Of a stretch of 64,000 nt of DNA, positions 8,989 to 19,667 are shown in pieces (within the stretch, counting starts at the first letter, position 1; each line of letters begins with the position of its first letter). Under the pieces are notes generated by a model. That model was given only the letters and a program-made list of their open reading frames with translations, was not told where the DNA came from and did no database searches. The position numbers and the translations under genes were made by a program. Where the stretch lies: contig NZ_JAGYIM010000022.1 in NCBI RefSeq assembly GCF_018402695.1, positions 39,048-103,047 on the forward strand. Direction: 5' to 3'. This stretch comes from Arsukibacterium sp. (lineage in GTDB: Bacteria > Pseudomonadota > Gammaproteobacteria > Enterobacterales > Alteromonadaceae).

Positions 8989-9918
8989 ATGAATAAAGTA
9001 GTAAGCCTGTGTTGCACCCTGTTGTTATTGTGCAGCAGCTTGCTGCGGGCCGATGAGGCAGGCTGGGCCTTATTTGACCGGGTTCAGCTGAGCGTTAAAC
9101 AGTATAATTTTGACAGCTCGTTTGTGGTATTTAAAGGTGGCCAGGTCGAGACCTTTCGCTGGCAACACGGCCGTGAGGGTGATAGCGAAATTGAGCACCT
9201 GGTGCCACTTGATGCCGACGGCGTTGATATTTTGCGTCGTGACGGCGTAGTGTATTATTTTTTAACTGACCGGCCCGCTCTGGTCACCACCAGCGATAGT
9301 ATTAAAGAATTACCCGCCATTTTGTTCCAGGACAGTCAGCAAATTCGCAACCTTTACACCGCAGTATTAGGCAGCAGCTCCGTTATGTCGGGCCATACCG
9401 CCCAGCTACTGCGGCTTAGCGCTAATGACGCCGGCCGGCATAGTTACTGGCTGTGGGTTGAAGTTGAATCAGGTTTCCCACTGCGGATTGATATCATGTC
9501 GGAGCAACAGGCGCCGCTGGAGCGCTGGTTAGTTACTCATATGCAAATCAGCCCTGAACTGCCAGAGAATCTGCAGCGCTTGCTGGACAGCGAACTACCT
9601 GAACCGGCGGCTCGCCAGACTGGCGCGGTATTGCCGGTAAATCAAATGCAGCTCGGCTGGCTACCAGACGGCTACCATTTGGTAGAAGATCCGCACATTG
9701 TGCCGCAGTTGCAGCAAAGCCTGTTAAGTTACTGGCTGCTGACCGATGGCTTGCATCAGGTATCGGTGTTCGTCCAACCCAGTCAGCAAATGCCAACTCA
9801 AGCCTACCGTGATGGGGCGACCACAATCTACATGTTAAGTGCACCACAGCATGATATAACGGTGATTGGCCCGGTCAGTATTGATGTGGCCGAACGGCTG
9901 GCTGCTGCTGTCCGCTAG
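8989..9918 (+). CDS. rseB: Periplasmic sigma-E regulator RseB
   Basis: 309 residues with a signal peptide (VVSLCCTLLLLCSSLLRADE, cleavage near residue 21) and the MucB/RseB two-domain layout: an LolA-like domain (YNFDSSFVVFKGGQVETFRW) and a C-terminal domain (QLGWLPDGYHLVED). RseB binds the periplasmic part of RseA and senses mislocalised LPS or lipoproteins. Order and spacing in the rpoE operon support the call. Confidence 0.93.
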   Translation: MNKVVSLCCTLLLLCSSLLRADEAGWALFDRVQLSVKQYNFDSSFVVFKGGQVETFRWQHGREGDSEIEHLVPLDADGVDILRRDGVVYYFLTDRPALVTTSDSIKELPAILFQDSQQIRNLYTAVLGSSSVMSGHTAQLLRLSANDAGRHSYWLWVEVESGFPLRIDIMSEQQAPLERWLVTHMQISPELPENLQRLLDSELPEPAARQTGAVLPVNQMQLGWLPDGYHLVEDPHIVPQLQQSLLSYWLLTDGLHQVSVFVQPSQQMPTQAYRDGATTIYMLSAPQHDITVIGPVSIDVAERLAAAVR

Positions 9919-9936
9919 CAAATGCTGTATACTGGC

Positions 9937-9970
9937 AAATACTGTTTGTTAGTAAATACTATTTGTTAGT
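9937..9970. repeat. 17-bp tandem repeat between rseB and rseC
   Basis: Two adjacent 17-bp copies of AAATACTRTTTGTTAGT (9937-9953, 9954-9970) differ at one position, with a weaker third copy just upstream (9920-9936). AT-rich and intergenic; function unknown. Confidence 0.7.
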
Positions 9971-10000
9971 AAAGAATAAAGACCTGCAGGTAACAGTGTA

Positions 10001-10486
10001 ATGATTGAGCAAATAGCCACGGTGCTTGCCGTTGAATCAGACGGTGTCTGGCTGGGCACCACCCCGGTGACAACTTGTAACGCCTGTCATGCCAGTGATG
10101 ACTGCGGCACAGGTATCGTCGCCAAAACCATGACTCCCCGTCAGAATCGGTTCTTTGTAAAGACAGCGTTACCGCTGCTGCCGGGGGAGCAGGTCAAGGT
10201 TGCTACTGCTGGTCAGCAGCTGGTTATTGCTGCCTTGCTGGTTTATTTGCTGCCACTGGTATTAATGATAATTGCGGCGTTACTGGTGCATCTTGGCTGG
10301 CAGGCGGCGGAAAATTGGGTAATGTTGGCTGCAGCAGTGGGTGCAGTTGCTGGCTTGTTGATTGCCCGCTATTACGGGGCAAAAATGGCCCATCAGCAGC
10401 AACTTAGCATTCTGGCCGTGCTGCCCGACATCTCGGTACAGCAAAAGTACAGTCGCTCTGCTGAGCCTTCGGCGAAGAACACATAG
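10001..10486 (+). CDS. rseC: Sigma-E positive regulator RseC
   Basis: 161-residue membrane protein with the RseC/MucC layout: an N-terminal cysteine-rich cytoplasmic segment (TTCNACHASDDCGTG), two membrane helices at about 70-90 and 98-117, and a short tail. RseC is a positive modulator of sigma-E and is also linked to Rnf/SoxR-reducing systems. Last gene of the rpoE operon, 82 bp after rseB across the tandem repeat. Confidence 0.92.
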   Translation: MIEQIATVLAVESDGVWLGTTPVTTCNACHASDDCGTGIVAKTMTPRQNRFFVKTALPLLPGEQVKVATAGQQLVIAALLVYLLPLVLMIIAALLVHLGWQAAENWVMLAAAVGAVAGLLIARYYGAKMAHQQQLSILAVLPDISVQQKYSRSAEPSAKNT

Positions 10487-10620
10487 CAAGCTGTCTGCGG
10501 ATAGAGTACAATTCCTCCTAATTTTTTTACAGCATCGGTCTCACAATAGCCGTACCGTTACGCGGTGCGCCTGAGCTTATTGTCAGTACCCCCAGTATAT
10601 TTCGGACATTTGCGGATAAC

Positions 10621-12420
10621 ATGGCAAAACTTAATAACATCAGAAACTTCTCCGTCATCGCTCATATTGACCATGGTAAATCGACTCTGTCTGACCGGCT
10701 TATTCAATATTGTGGCGGTCTGGCTGATCGGGAAATGCAGCAGCAAGTTCTGGATTCGATGGATCTGGAGCGTGAGCGTGGTATTACCATCAAAGCGCAA
10801 AGTGTCACCCTGAATTATACCGCTGACGATGGCAACACCTATCAGCTGAACTTCATTGATACGCCGGGCCATGTCGACTTTACCTATGAGGTCAGTCGCT
10901 CGCTGGCGGCCTGTGAAGGGGCGTTGCTGGTAGTGGATGCGGGGCAGGGCGTTGAAGCACAAACCGTGGCTAACTGTTATACCGCGCTGGATATGAACCT
11001 GGAGGTGATCCCGGTTTTAAATAAAATCGACTTACCGCAAGCCGAGCCAGAGCGGGTTGCTGAAGAAATTGAAGATATCATCGGTATTGAAGCGCTGGGC
11101 GCCGTGCAGTGCTCGGCCAAAACCGGTTTTGGCATTAAAGATGTGCTGGAAACCATCGTCAAGAAAATACCACCGCCGGAGGGCGAGGCCGACTTGCCTA
11201 CTCAGGCACTGATTATCGACTCCTGGTTTGATGCCTATCAGGGCGTGGTGTCACTGGTGCGGGTAAAACACGGTGCCATTAAAACCAAAGACAAAATAAA
11301 GGTCATGTCGACCGGTCAGGTATACGAAGTTGACAAGGTTGGAATTTTCAGCCCGAAAGCCACTAACACCGGCGAGCTGAAAACCGGTGAAGTGGGTTTC
11401 GTGATTGCTGGTATTAAAGAAATTAAGGGCGCGCCGGTTGGCGATACCCTGACCCTGGCCAAAAACAGCGCTGAAAAACCCTTGCCCGGCTTTAAGCGGA
11501 TTAAACCCCAGGTATATGCCGGGGTGTTCCCGGTATCCTCGGACGACTATGAAGATTTTCGGGATGCACTGGCCAAGCTCAGCCTGAACGACTCATCGCT
11601 GTTTTATGAGCCGGAAAATTCCGGCGCCCTGGGTTTTGGCTTCCGGATTGGTTTCCTGGGCATGTTACACATGGAAATTATTCAGGAGCGTTTGGAGCGC
11701 GAGTACGACTTAGATCTAATCACCACAGCACCGACCGTGGTGTACGAGGTGATTAAGAAAGACGGCGAAAAGGTGATGGTCGACAACCCCAGCGATTTGC
11801 CGGCGGTAAATGACATTGCCGAAATTCGTGAGCCTATTGTTGAAGCGCATATTCTGGTGCCGCAGGAGTACCTGGGTAATGTTATTACCCTGTGTATCGA
11901 AAAGCGCGGTACTCAAACCAATATGCTGTATCACGGCCGGCAGGTTGCGGTAACGTATGAGCTGCCGATGGCCGAGGTGGTGATGGACTTTTTCGACCGC
12001 TTAAAATCAACCAGTCGCGGCTATGCCTCACTGGACTATGCCTTTAAACGGTTCCAGACCTCGAACATGCAGCGGGTCGATATTCTGATCAATGGCGAGC
12101 GGGTCGATGCGCTGGCGATTATCAGTCATATCGATTTTGCCCAGGGCCGGGGCCGGCAACTGGCCGAAAAGCTGAAAGAGCTGATCCCACGACAAATGTT
12201 CGATATCGCCATTCAGGCAGCCATTGGTAATCATGTTATTGCCCGGACCACGATTAAGCAAATGCGTAAAAACGTTTTAGCGAAATGTTACGGTGGTGAT
12301 GTCAGCCGCAAGAAAAAACTGTTGCAAAAGCAGAAAGAAGGTAAGAAGCGGATGAAACAGGTTGGTAATGTTGAAGTACCGCAAGAGGCCTTCCTGGCCA
12401 TTCTGAAAGTTGGCAAGTAG
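10621..12420 (+). CDS. lepA: Elongation factor 4 (LepA)
   Basis: 599 residues, the same length as E. coli LepA. GTPase motifs: G1 AHIDHGKST near residue 17, G2 RGITIKAQ, G3 DTPGHVDF, G4 NKID. The LepA-specific C-terminus ([19 protein letters not shown] to [19 protein letters not shown]) replaces EF-G domain IV. It acts on ribosome back-translocation or assembly. Followed after 24 bp by lepB, the classical lepA-lepB operon. Confidence 0.98.
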   Translation: MAKLNNIRNFSVIAHIDHGKSTLSDRLIQYCGGLADREMQQQVLDSMDLERERGITIKAQSVTLNYTADDGNTYQLNFIDTPGHVDFTYEVSRSLAACEGALLVVDAGQGVEAQTVANCYTALDMNLEVIPVLNKIDLPQAEPERVAEEIEDIIGIEALGAVQCSAKTGFGIKDVLETIVKKIPPPEGEADLPTQALIIDSWFDAYQGVVSLVRVKHGAIKTKDKIKVMSTGQVYEVDKVGIFSPKATNTGELKTGEVGFVIAGIKEIKGAPVGDTLTLAKNSAEKPLPGFKRIKPQVYAGVFPVSSDDYEDFRDALAKLSLNDSSLFYEPENSGALGFGFRIGFLGMLHMEIIQERLEREYDLDLITTAPTVVYEVIKKDGEKVMVDNPSDLPAVNDIAEIREPIVEAHILVPQEYLGNVITLCIEKRGTQTNMLYHGRQVAVTYELPMAEVVMDFFDRLKSTSRGYASLDYAFKRFQTSNMQRVDILINGERVDALAIISHIDFAQGRGRQLAEKLKELIPRQMFDIAIQAAIGNHVIARTTIKQMRKNVLAKCYGGDVSRKKKLLQKQKEGKKRMKQVGNVEVPQEAFLAILKVGK

Positions 12421-12444
12421 AAACAGCTAAAATAAGGGAAATGC

Positions 12445-13368
12445 ATGGCCGGTTATTTTGCAATTTTATTAGTAATACTGACCTTAACCAGCGGCCTGAT
12501 CTGGCTGCTGGACGCGTTGGTGCTGGCACCTAAGCGCCGGGAACGCCTGGTTTTAGCGCAAAGTAGTGCCGGTAGTCAGCTGAATGAAGCAACCAGCGAT
12601 ACCGTGCTAAAAGAGCCGGCAGTAGTGGAAACGGCTAAGTCGATTTTTCCGGTAATAGCTGCTATTACCTTGTTTCGCTCGTTTTTATACGAACCGTTTC
12701 AAATTCCTTCCGGCTCAATGATGCCAACTTTGCTGGTGGGTGACTTTATTCTGGTTGAAAAGTTTTCTTACGATGTAAAAGACCCTGTGTGGCGCACGAC
12801 GTTGTATCACAATAAGTTGCCGGAACATGGTGATGTGGCGGTATTTAAGTACCCTGAGCAGCCTACCGTTGATTTTATCAAGCGTATTGTCGGCCTGCCG
12901 GGTGACCGGATTATTTACCGCGACAAGCAGCTGTATATCGAAAAAGCCTGTACAGAGGGGCAAACCAGCGGTTGCGGCACCCTGGAGCGGGTAACGCTGA
13001 CCCATATTCCTGATAATCAGTTTTTTCAGGGCCGGTTTCAGCAGCGGCGTTATCACGAAGCGCTGGGCGAAAATGGCCATCATATTCTGGTTACCCCCGC
13101 TGCGCCCGAGCAGCCAGGCCAGTACCATCAGCAGAGCGGCACAGCGATAGATGAATTTGTGGTGCCGGCAGGCCACTATTTTGCAATAGGTGACAACCGT
13201 GATAACAGCCGGGACAGCCGGTTCTGGGGTTTTGTGCCGGCCGACAATCTGGTCGGCAAGGCGGTTTTTATCTGGATGAGCTTTGAGTTTAGTGAAGATC
13301 CAAACAGCTGGTTACCCGGCTGGGTACCGGTGGGCGTGCGTTTTGAGCGCCTGGGTAAAATTGAGTAA
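12445..13368 (+). CDS. lepB: Signal peptidase I (LepB)
   Basis: 307 residues. An N-terminal membrane anchor (FAILLVILTLTSGLIWLLDA) and a second hydrophobic stretch before the catalytic domain. Catalytic serine in IPSGSMMPTLLVGDFILVEK (near residue 92) and lysine in DFIKRIVGLPGD (near 150); the box GDNRDNSRDSRFWGFVP is intact. It cleaves signal peptides of exported proteins on the periplasmic face. Start ATG 12445 follows AAGGG. Between lepA and rnc as in E. coli. Confidence 0.97.
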   Translation: MAGYFAILLVILTLTSGLIWLLDALVLAPKRRERLVLAQSSAGSQLNEATSDTVLKEPAVVETAKSIFPVIAAITLFRSFLYEPFQIPSGSMMPTLLVGDFILVEKFSYDVKDPVWRTTLYHNKLPEHGDVAVFKYPEQPTVDFIKRIVGLPGDRIIYRDKQLYIEKACTEGQTSGCGTLERVTLTHIPDNQFFQGRFQQRRYHEALGENGHHILVTPAAPEQPGQYHQQSGTAIDEFVVPAGHYFAIGDNRDNSRDSRFWGFVPADNLVGKAVFIWMSFEFSEDPNSWLPGWVPVGVRFERLGKIE

Positions 13369-13377
13369 GGTAGGCTG

Positions 13378-14052
13378 ATGCTACAACCGGTTAAACCGTT
13401 AATGAATAAGCTGGGTTATCAGTTTGCCCGGCCAGAGTTGCTGGAGCAGGCGCTTACCCACCGCAGTTGCAAAGGCAAGCATAATGAACGGCTGGAGTTT
13501 TTAGGTGATGCGGTATTAGGGCTGATTATTGCCCAGATGTTGTTTGAACAGTTTCCGCAAACCCGTGAGGGTGATTTAACCCGGATGCGCTCGGCACTGG
13601 TTAAAGGGGTTACTCTGGCAGAAATAGCCCAGGAGCTGGCCATTGCCCAATATTTGCGGCTGGGGCCGGGTGAGCTGAAAAGTGGTGGCCACCGGCGCGA
13701 GTCTATTCTGGCCGATGCGCTGGAAGCCATTTTAGGTGCTATCTTTTTAGACAGTGGCATGGAAGCTTGCCGTGAACGCATTCTGGTCTGGTTTGGCGAG
13801 CGCTTAAAACAGATTGCGCCGGGTGAGCAGAAAGACTCGAAAACCCGCTTACAGGAATATTTACAAGGCCTGCGCTTACCGCTACCGGTTTATGACGTGA
13901 TAGCGACAGAGGGCGAAGCACATCAGCAAACGTTTACCGTACGCTGCACCGTGCCAGGGATTAAGCCTATTACTGCCTCAGGCAGCTCACGGCGTAAAGC
14001 TGAACAAGATGCCGCTAATGCGGCTTTGGAACAAATTAAAAATGAACGATAA
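13378..14052 (+). CDS. rnc: Ribonuclease III
   Basis: 224 residues (E. coli 226). Endonuclease signature [15 protein letters not shown] near residue 38 and [15 protein letters not shown] near 116 carry the acidic catalytic residues; a dsRNA-binding domain ends the protein ([17 protein letters not shown]). It processes rRNA precursors and double-stranded mRNA. It overlaps era by 11 nt. Confidence 0.97.
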   Translation: MLQPVKPLMNKLGYQFARPELLEQALTHRSCKGKHNERLEFLGDAVLGLIIAQMLFEQFPQTREGDLTRMRSALVKGVTLAEIAQELAIAQYLRLGPGELKSGGHRRESILADALEAILGAIFLDSGMEACRERILVWFGERLKQIAPGEQKDSKTRLQEYLQGLRLPLPVYDVIATEGEAHQQTFTVRCTVPGIKPITASGSSRRKAEQDAANAALEQIKNER

Positions 14053-14968
14053 CCCTGTGCCAACCTCTTCTGCGATGCCAACCACTTATGCAGGTTTGGT
14101 GGCGATAGTTGGCCGTCCGAATGTGGGTAAATCTACGCTGCTGAATAAACTGGTTGGCCAGAAAGTCAGTATTACCTCAAAAAAACCACAAACGACCCGG
14201 CACCGGATCCTTGGCATAGATACCGTTGATAATTACCAGACGGTGTATGTGGATACGCCGGGTTTGCATATTGAAGAGAAAAGGGCAATAAACCGGCTGA
14301 TGAACAAAGCCGCCAGCAGCTCCATCGCCGATGTGGAACTGGTGTTGTTTGTGGTAGAGGGGACCCGCTGGAATGACGACGATCAGATGGTATTAAACAA
14401 ACTGATTGTCTCTGAAAAGCCAGTTGTGCTGGTGGTCAATAAGGTCGACTTATATAAAGATAAGTCAGAACTGCTGCCACATCTTCAGTGGTTGGGCAGC
14501 CAGCTGAATTTTGTTGATGTGGTGCCGTTGTCGGCCGAAAACGGCGACAACGTGGCGGCGCTGCGTAAAGTGGTGCAGCAGCACTTGCCGTTATGTGAGT
14601 TCTTTTTTCCGGATGACTATATAACCGACCGCTCACAACGTTTTATGGCAGCAGAAATTGTTCGCGAAAAACTGATGCGTTTTTTAGGCGATGAGCTGCC
14701 GTACTCGGTTACGGTCGAAATTGAACGCTTTAAATGGGAAGAGAAGCATTTCCACATTGCTGCTTTAGTACTGGTAGAGCGGGAAAGTCAGAAACGCATG
14801 GTTATTGGCAATAAAGGCGAGCGGATTAAAACCATCGCCACTGAAGCCAGGCTGGACATGGCAGCAATGCTGGAGCAACCGGTTTTTTTACAGGTATGGG
14901 TTAAAGTGAAGTCGGGCTGGGCTGATGATGAACGCGCGCTGCGCAGCCTGGGCTATGGCGAAGATTAA
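14042..14968 (+). CDS. era: GTPase Era
   Basis: 308 residues from ATG 14042, whose codon lies inside the last rnc codons, indicating coupling. GTPase motifs: [22 protein letters not shown]. The C-terminal KH domain is seen in [20 protein letters not shown], the RNA-binding GxxG region. Era binds the 3' end of 16S rRNA in 30S maturation. An upstream ATG (14009) exists but would overlap rnc further and adds residues not seen in the family. Confidence 0.97.
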   Translation: MNDNPVPTSSAMPTTYAGLVAIVGRPNVGKSTLLNKLVGQKVSITSKKPQTTRHRILGIDTVDNYQTVYVDTPGLHIEEKRAINRLMNKAASSSIADVELVLFVVEGTRWNDDDQMVLNKLIVSEKPVVLVVNKVDLYKDKSELLPHLQWLGSQLNFVDVVPLSAENGDNVAALRKVVQQHLPLCEFFFPDDYITDRSQRFMAAEIVREKLMRFLGDELPYSVTVEIERFKWEEKHFHIAALVLVERESQKRMVIGNKGERIKTIATEARLDMAAMLEQPVFLQVWVKVKSGWADDERALRSLGYGED

Positions 14969-14995
14969 TAACCATTAATAGTAAGGTGTAAGCAG

Positions 14996-15679
14996 ATGCA
15001 GCCGCTATGTCCAGCCTATATATTGCATAGCCGGCCTTTTCAGGACGAAAAACTGTTACTGCAACTGTTAATGCCAGAGCAGGGCAGGGTCTCTGCGGTT
15101 ATCCGTAAACGGCAGGGCAAGCAGCGCTTTGCCCTGCAGCCGTTTCAGCTATTTACCGTGGCGCTCAGTGGCCGCAGCAGTTTAAAAACCATCAGAACGC
15201 TGGACGAACTGGCACCGGCCGTGCGGTTTAGTGGTAAATTTTTGTTCAGTGCACTTTATCTGAATGAATTAATATGTCGGCTATGGCCGGACGATATGGC
15301 GGCTGAGCAATTATTTAACTATTACCAGCAAAGCCTGGCAGCATTAAACCTGGCGCAACAAACTCCAGAGCAACTCGAGCCCTGTCTGCGGCAATTCGAA
15401 TTTTCGTTGCTCAGTGAGCTGGGGTTACAGGTAGACTGGTTGCACGATGCCAATGGTACAGCGCTTAACCCTGATTTACAGTACTTGTGGCAGCCAGAGC
15501 AGGGCTTTATTGTCGTGACCAATGGCTGGCCGGGTGCGGCCTTAAACGCTATCGGCCAGCAAGACTGGCAGCAACGTGGCGCCTTACCGGTTGCCAAGCA
15601 ACTTAGCCGGCAGCTGTTACAGCCGTTACTAGGCGATAAACCACTGAATAGTCGTGCTCTGTTTAATGTCACGGTTTAA
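14996..15679 (+). CDS. recO: DNA repair protein RecO
   Basis: 227 residues. The N-terminal OB fold (PAYILHSRPFQDEKLLLQLL, then GRVSAVIRKRQGKQ) and the helical domain (LFSALYLNELICRLWPDD) match RecO. It works with RecR in RecA loading in the RecF pathway. In the conserved order rnc-era-recO-pdxJ-acpS. Start ATG 14996, with AAGG about 9 nt upstream. Confidence 0.94.
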   Translation: MQPLCPAYILHSRPFQDEKLLLQLLMPEQGRVSAVIRKRQGKQRFALQPFQLFTVALSGRSSLKTIRTLDELAPAVRFSGKFLFSALYLNELICRLWPDDMAAEQLFNYYQQSLAALNLAQQTPEQLEPCLRQFEFSLLSELGLQVDWLHDANGTALNPDLQYLWQPEQGFIVVTNGWPGAALNAIGQQDWQQRGALPVAKQLSRQLLQPLLGDKPLNSRALFNVTV

Positions 15680-15743
15680 TGTAGCCGTTTAATTCGCTTT
15701 TTTGTTTGGTAATTCACATTCACAACATTTTACCGGAGCTGTT

Positions 15744-16474
15744 ATGAGCCCTATTTATCTTGGTGTTAATATTGACCACGTCGCCACCCTGCGTCAGGCT
15801 CGCGGCACCAGTTACCCTGAACCCTTGCACGCGGCACTGGTGGCAGAGCAGGCCGGCGCCGATGGTATTACTGTGCATTTACGCGAAGACCGGCGGCATA
15901 TTATCGACCGCGATGTCTTTTTATTGCGCCAGAGCCTCAGTACCCGGCTCAATTTTGAAATGGCCGTAACCGATGAAATGCTGGGCATTGCCGCTAAGCT
16001 GAAGCCTCACTTTTGCTGCCTGGTACCGGAAAAACGGCAGGAGCTGACCACTGAGGGCGGCCTGGATGTTGCCAGGCAATTGAGCCGGATGACTGAAGCG
16101 GTAAGCGCGCTGGCGGCTGATAATATTCTGGTATCGCTATTTATTGATGCCGATAAAGCTCAAATTGACGCGGCGGCTGCGGCAGGTGCGCCTTTATTGA
16201 AATTCATACCGGCCGTTATGCTGAAGCAACAGACAGCAAAGCGCAGCAGGCAGAGCTTAGCAGAATAACCGAGGCAGCCGCTTATGCGGCATCGCTGGGT
16301 ATTACCGTCAATGCCGGGCATGGCCTGCATTATCACAATGTGCAGCCAATAGCGGCTATTCCACAGATGTACGAACTTAACATTGGCCATGCCATTGTTG
16401 CCCGCGCTATTTTCAGTGGCCTGGCTGGTGCGGTAACAGAAATGAAACGGCTGATGGTCGAGGCCCGGCGCTAA
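15744..16474 (+). pseudogene. pdxJ: Pyridoxine 5'-phosphate synthase PdxJ, single frameshift
   Basis: The N-terminal ~150 residues are normal PdxJ ([29 protein letters not shown]). The frame is lost at about 16192, where GCGCC-TTTATTG lacks one base: the original frame stops at 16268, but reading one frame over restores the family sequence ([15 protein letters not shown], then [15 protein letters not shown]) to a stop at 16474. All catalytic regions are otherwise intact. PdxJ closes the pyridoxine ring from 1-deoxyxylulose 5-phosphate and aminoacetone phosphate, so loss would demand vitamin B6 supply; a sequencing deletion is a serious alternative. The stop overlaps the acpS ATG. Confidence 0.88.
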
Positions 16475-16857
16475 TGGCCATTATTGGCTTAGGTACTGAT
16501 ATTGTCGAGATAGGGCGGATAGAGCAAAGCCTGGCACGCTCGCCGGGTCTGGTGAAGCGGGTGCTCACTCCGGCAGAGCAGCAGCATTTTGCCGGGCATG
16601 CCCTGGCCAGCCGCTATTTTGCCAAACGCTTTGCTGCCAAAGAGGCTGCTGCCAAAGCGCTTGGTACCGGCATTGGCCGTGGAGTGTCGTTCCAGCATAT
16701 TGAAATAAGTAATGATCAGCATGGCCGGCCTGAACTGAAATTCAGTGGTTACGCGGCCGAGTTAGCAGCCAGCTTAGGGGTAAATCATTGCTGGCTGTCA
16801 TTAAGCGATGAGCAGGCATACGCCATGGCAACTGTTATTCTGGAAGCTCAACCTTAG
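16474..16857 (+). CDS. acpS: Holo-[acyl-carrier-protein] synthase AcpS
   Basis: 127 residues (E. coli 126). Signature IIGLGTDIVEIGRIEQS at the start, with the metal-binding Asp, and FAKRFAAKEAAAKALGTG near residue 52. It transfers 4'-phosphopantetheine from CoA to apo-ACP. ATG overlaps the pdxJ stop (TAATG). Its last 23 nt overlap the 3' end of barA on the other strand. Confidence 0.96.
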   Translation: MAIIGLGTDIVEIGRIEQSLARSPGLVKRVLTPAEQQHFAGHALASRYFAKRFAAKEAAAKALGTGIGRGVSFQHIEISNDQHGRPELKFSGYAAELAASLGVNHCWLSLSDEQAYAMATVILEAQP

Positions 16858-19585
16858 CCAGCCAGTCATCATCCAGCTTGCACAGTGCCGTTAAAATATC
16901 GTCAAGCTCAAACAGTTCGGGCTCCAGTTGTTGCAGGCTGGTGCCGGTTTTCAGCTGGGTTTCCAGGGTTTCTGCCAGGCTTTTTAACGCAGGTACCCCG
17001 GTGTAACAGCAGGCACCATGCAGTTTATGCACTAATTGCAATAATTGTTCACTGTCGTTGGCACTCACCGCCTCATTGAGTAATTGCTGGGTCTCCGGCA
17101 GGCTTTTCAGCAGCATTTTCAGCATGTCTTTGGCCAGCTCAGGTTTGCCGCCAGCCCGCTGCAACCCAATTTGCCAGTCAACCAGGCTATTGTTATCACC
17201 GTTCAGGTACGCCGGCACTTCGCTAACTTCAGCTTGCTGGCCGGCCTGGGCTATCAGTGGACAAAACTCCTGCAGGGTGTAATGCAGCATTTTATCATCG
17301 AGCGGTTTGCTTAAGAATTCGTTAAAGCCAAGCGACAGCAGCCGGGCGCGCTCGCCGGCAACGGCGTGAGCGGTGACGGCAATAATAGGGGTGTGTTCGT
17401 TCAGAGAACTTTGCCGGATCCGCTGACAGGCACTGATGCCATCCATTACCGGCATATTGATATCCATAAAAATAATATCATAAACATGCTGCGTGGCTTT
17501 TTGCCAGGCATCGGCGCCGTTAGTGGCTGATTCCAGATGCTCAACCAACTCGGTCAGTAAGGTATTAATCAGTTTCAGGTTGGCTTCATTGTCATCAACC
17601 GTCAGCACTTTTAAGGCGGCTTTGGGCTGGGCAATTGGCAGTGGCAGCTTTTTTGCCTGGTCCAGATAAGGTTTAGCCAGGGCAATAGCCAGTTTGCGCT
17701 GGTGGGTGGGTTTGGGCAAACAGGCATTGGCACCGGACGCTAACATGGCTTCGCGTAAATTAGGCGACAGGGTATTCACCAGCAAATAGGTGTAGTTGCA
17801 GCTTGGCTGAATTTGCTGCACCAGACTGATCACCAGGTTTACCTGATTAATGGCTATCGCCCGGCCTATCAGGCCGATATCATAATGCTGGCCATGGTTC
17901 AGCGCTTGCTGCAGCTGGCCTTTGGTAGCGCAGGCCGTTACCTGTAAGCCCCAGCTGTGCAACAAATTCAGGGTGGCTTCGCGTGAGTATTGCTGCGGCT
18001 CAAAATACAGCAGGGTTTTGCCATCGAGCACATCAATTGGCAACGGCTCGGCTACCGATAAGTGATGGCGCTGACATTTAATGGTAAACCAGAACGTCGA
18101 CCCTTCGGCAGCTTTACTCTCAAAACCAATGTTACCGCCCATAGCCTGCACCAGGCGCTGCGAAATCATTAAACCTAAACCCGAGCCGCTATTGTGATCG
18201 GCTGGCTGGCTGCTGGTAAAACCCTGGAAAAGCTGGTTTTGTTTATCCTCACTGATACCGCGGCCGGTATCCTGCACTGAGCAATGCAAAATTAGTTGAT
18301 CTTCATTTAACAGGGTGGCACTGACCCGGATAACGATACTGCCGTGCTCGGTAAACTTGATGGCATTGCCGGCAATGTTCATCAGTACCTGAATTAACCG
18401 GCCCGGGTCGGCAATTAAGTCATCCGGACAGCCGTTGTCAATCATCATTACCAGTTCAAGATGCTTGTCAAACGCATTGGCGGCCAGTAATTCAGTGGCA
18501 TCGTTCAGTAAGTCACGCAGTGAAAACGGTTCAGGATTAATTGACATCCGGCCTTCTTCCAGCTTGGAGAAGTCCAGCACATCGTTTACCAGGTGCAGTA
18601 AACTGTTGGCCGATTTCTGGATGGTGCTAAGGTAATCATGCTGGTTGGCACTAAGCTGGGTTTTCAGCAGCTGGCGGGTAAAACCGATTACGCCATTTAA
18701 CGGGGTGCGCAGTTCATGGCTCATTTTCGCCAGAAATTCTGATTTTTGCCGGTTCTCCTCCACCGCTTTGCGTCTGGAGAAATCCAGTTGAATATTCTGA
18801 ACTTCCAACTGTTCCATACTCAGCTGTAAGTCACTGGTTACCTGCTCAATATTCTGCTGCATTTCCTGTTCCAGCGAGGTGAGCTGCTGACTAAGCTGGT
18901 TAATGCTGGTCTGAATTTGATCCAGCTCTTTAATGCCAGACACGTTTGGCTGTTGCTGATAATTACCCGCCTGCAGCTCTTGCAGCTGCAACTGCAGCCG
19001 GCTGAGTACCGGTTGAATTTTCTGACGGACAAACTGGCTTAAAATAACACATAGCATAATGACTGCCGCTACCAGCATGGTGACATGCAACTTATAGCGT
19101 TGTTGCTGCAGCAAAATTTGTTCATTTTGTAAATGCAGCAGAATATAAGGCCCCTGCGCCGGCTGGTTGCTGTTAAATAGCAACGACTGATAAGTCAGCA
19201 AGCTTTGCTCAAAAGGCACCAGCTGGCCCACTGCGCTGCCGTTGTCAGGGGTAAAAGCAGGATAGGCGGCGGGTTTATGTTGCGGGTTGCTACTGGCAAG
19301 CACTTGCCCGTCTTCGGCAAACAGCAGAATATTGCTGACCACCGGAGAATTCAGGCGATGACTGGTATTTAATAATTCCTGAATAGCAGCAATATTATTG
19401 GCCGCCAGAAACTTTTCGCTGCTAATTGCCAGCGGCACTGCTATATTTCTGGCCTGGGCAGCCAGGTTCCGGTGCAATTCCGCTGTCTTACTGGAGGCAA
19501 AATAACTACCCAGACTGACACTGGCCAGCACGGCGGGCAGCAGAGCGCAAAGTAGTATCCAGTAACGTAAAGCAATTTTCGTCAT
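16835..19585 (-). CDS. barA: Hybrid sensor histidine kinase BarA
   Basis: 916 residues (E. coli BarA 918). Order: N-terminal membrane helix, periplasmic sensor (to ~160), second helix (VTMLVAAVIMLCVILSQFV), HAMP/coiled coil (~185-280), HisKA with H-box FLAKMSHELRTPLNGVIGF, HATPase with N-box MNIAGNAIKF, a poorly conserved receiver-like segment, a true receiver (VLTVDDNEANLKL, phospho-acceptor in FMDINMPVMDG) and a C-terminal Hpt with LVHKLHGACCYTG. This tripartite layout and the position divergent from rlmD-relA-mazG identify BarA, which feeds UvrY and the Csr system. Confidence 0.95.
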   Translation of the reverse strand: MTKIALRYWILLCALLPAVLASVSLGSYFASSKTAELHRNLAAQARNIAVPLAISSEKFLAANNIAAIQELLNTSHRLNSPVVSNILLFAEDGQVLASSNPQHKPAAYPAFTPDNGSAVGQLVPFEQSLLTYQSLLFNSNQPAQGPYILLHLQNEQILLQQQRYKLHVTMLVAAVIMLCVILSQFVRQKIQPVLSRLQLQLQELQAGNYQQQPNVSGIKELDQIQTSINQLSQQLTSLEQEMQQNIEQVTSDLQLSMEQLEVQNIQLDFSRRKAVEENRQKSEFLAKMSHELRTPLNGVIGFTRQLLKTQLSANQHDYLSTIQKSANSLLHLVNDVLDFSKLEEGRMSINPEPFSLRDLLNDATELLAANAFDKHLELVMMIDNGCPDDLIADPGRLIQVLMNIAGNAIKFTEHGSIVIRVSATLLNEDQLILHCSVQDTGRGISEDKQNQLFQGFTSSQPADHNSGSGLGLMISQRLVQAMGGNIGFESKAAEGSTFWFTIKCQRHHLSVAEPLPIDVLDGKTLLYFEPQQYSREATLNLLHSWGLQVTACATKGQLQQALNHGQHYDIGLIGRAIAINQVNLVISLVQQIQPSCNYTYLLVNTLSPNLREAMLASGANACLPKPTHQRKLAIALAKPYLDQAKKLPLPIAQPKAALKVLTVDDNEANLKLINTLLTELVEHLESATNGADAWQKATQHVYDIIFMDINMPVMDGISACQRIRQSSLNEHTPIIAVTAHAVAGERARLLSLGFNEFLSKPLDDKMLHYTLQEFCPLIAQAGQQAEVSEVPAYLNGDNNSLVDWQIGLQRAGGKPELAKDMLKMLLKSLPETQQLLNEAVSANDSEQLLQLVHKLHGACCYTGVPALKSLAETLETQLKTGTSLQQLEPELFELDDILTALCKLDDDWLAKVELPE

Positions 19586-19667
19586 TAGGGCCAGGGCTTG
19601 TTACAATAGTTGCGGGCCTGCCCATAATGACATAACAATTTCTACTTGCCTATAACACAGAGCGCAG

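Noticed and set aside
12715-13176. 153-codon ORF on the minus strand within lepB
   Set aside because: Antisense to a fully conserved lepB; composition reflects the opposite strand's codons.
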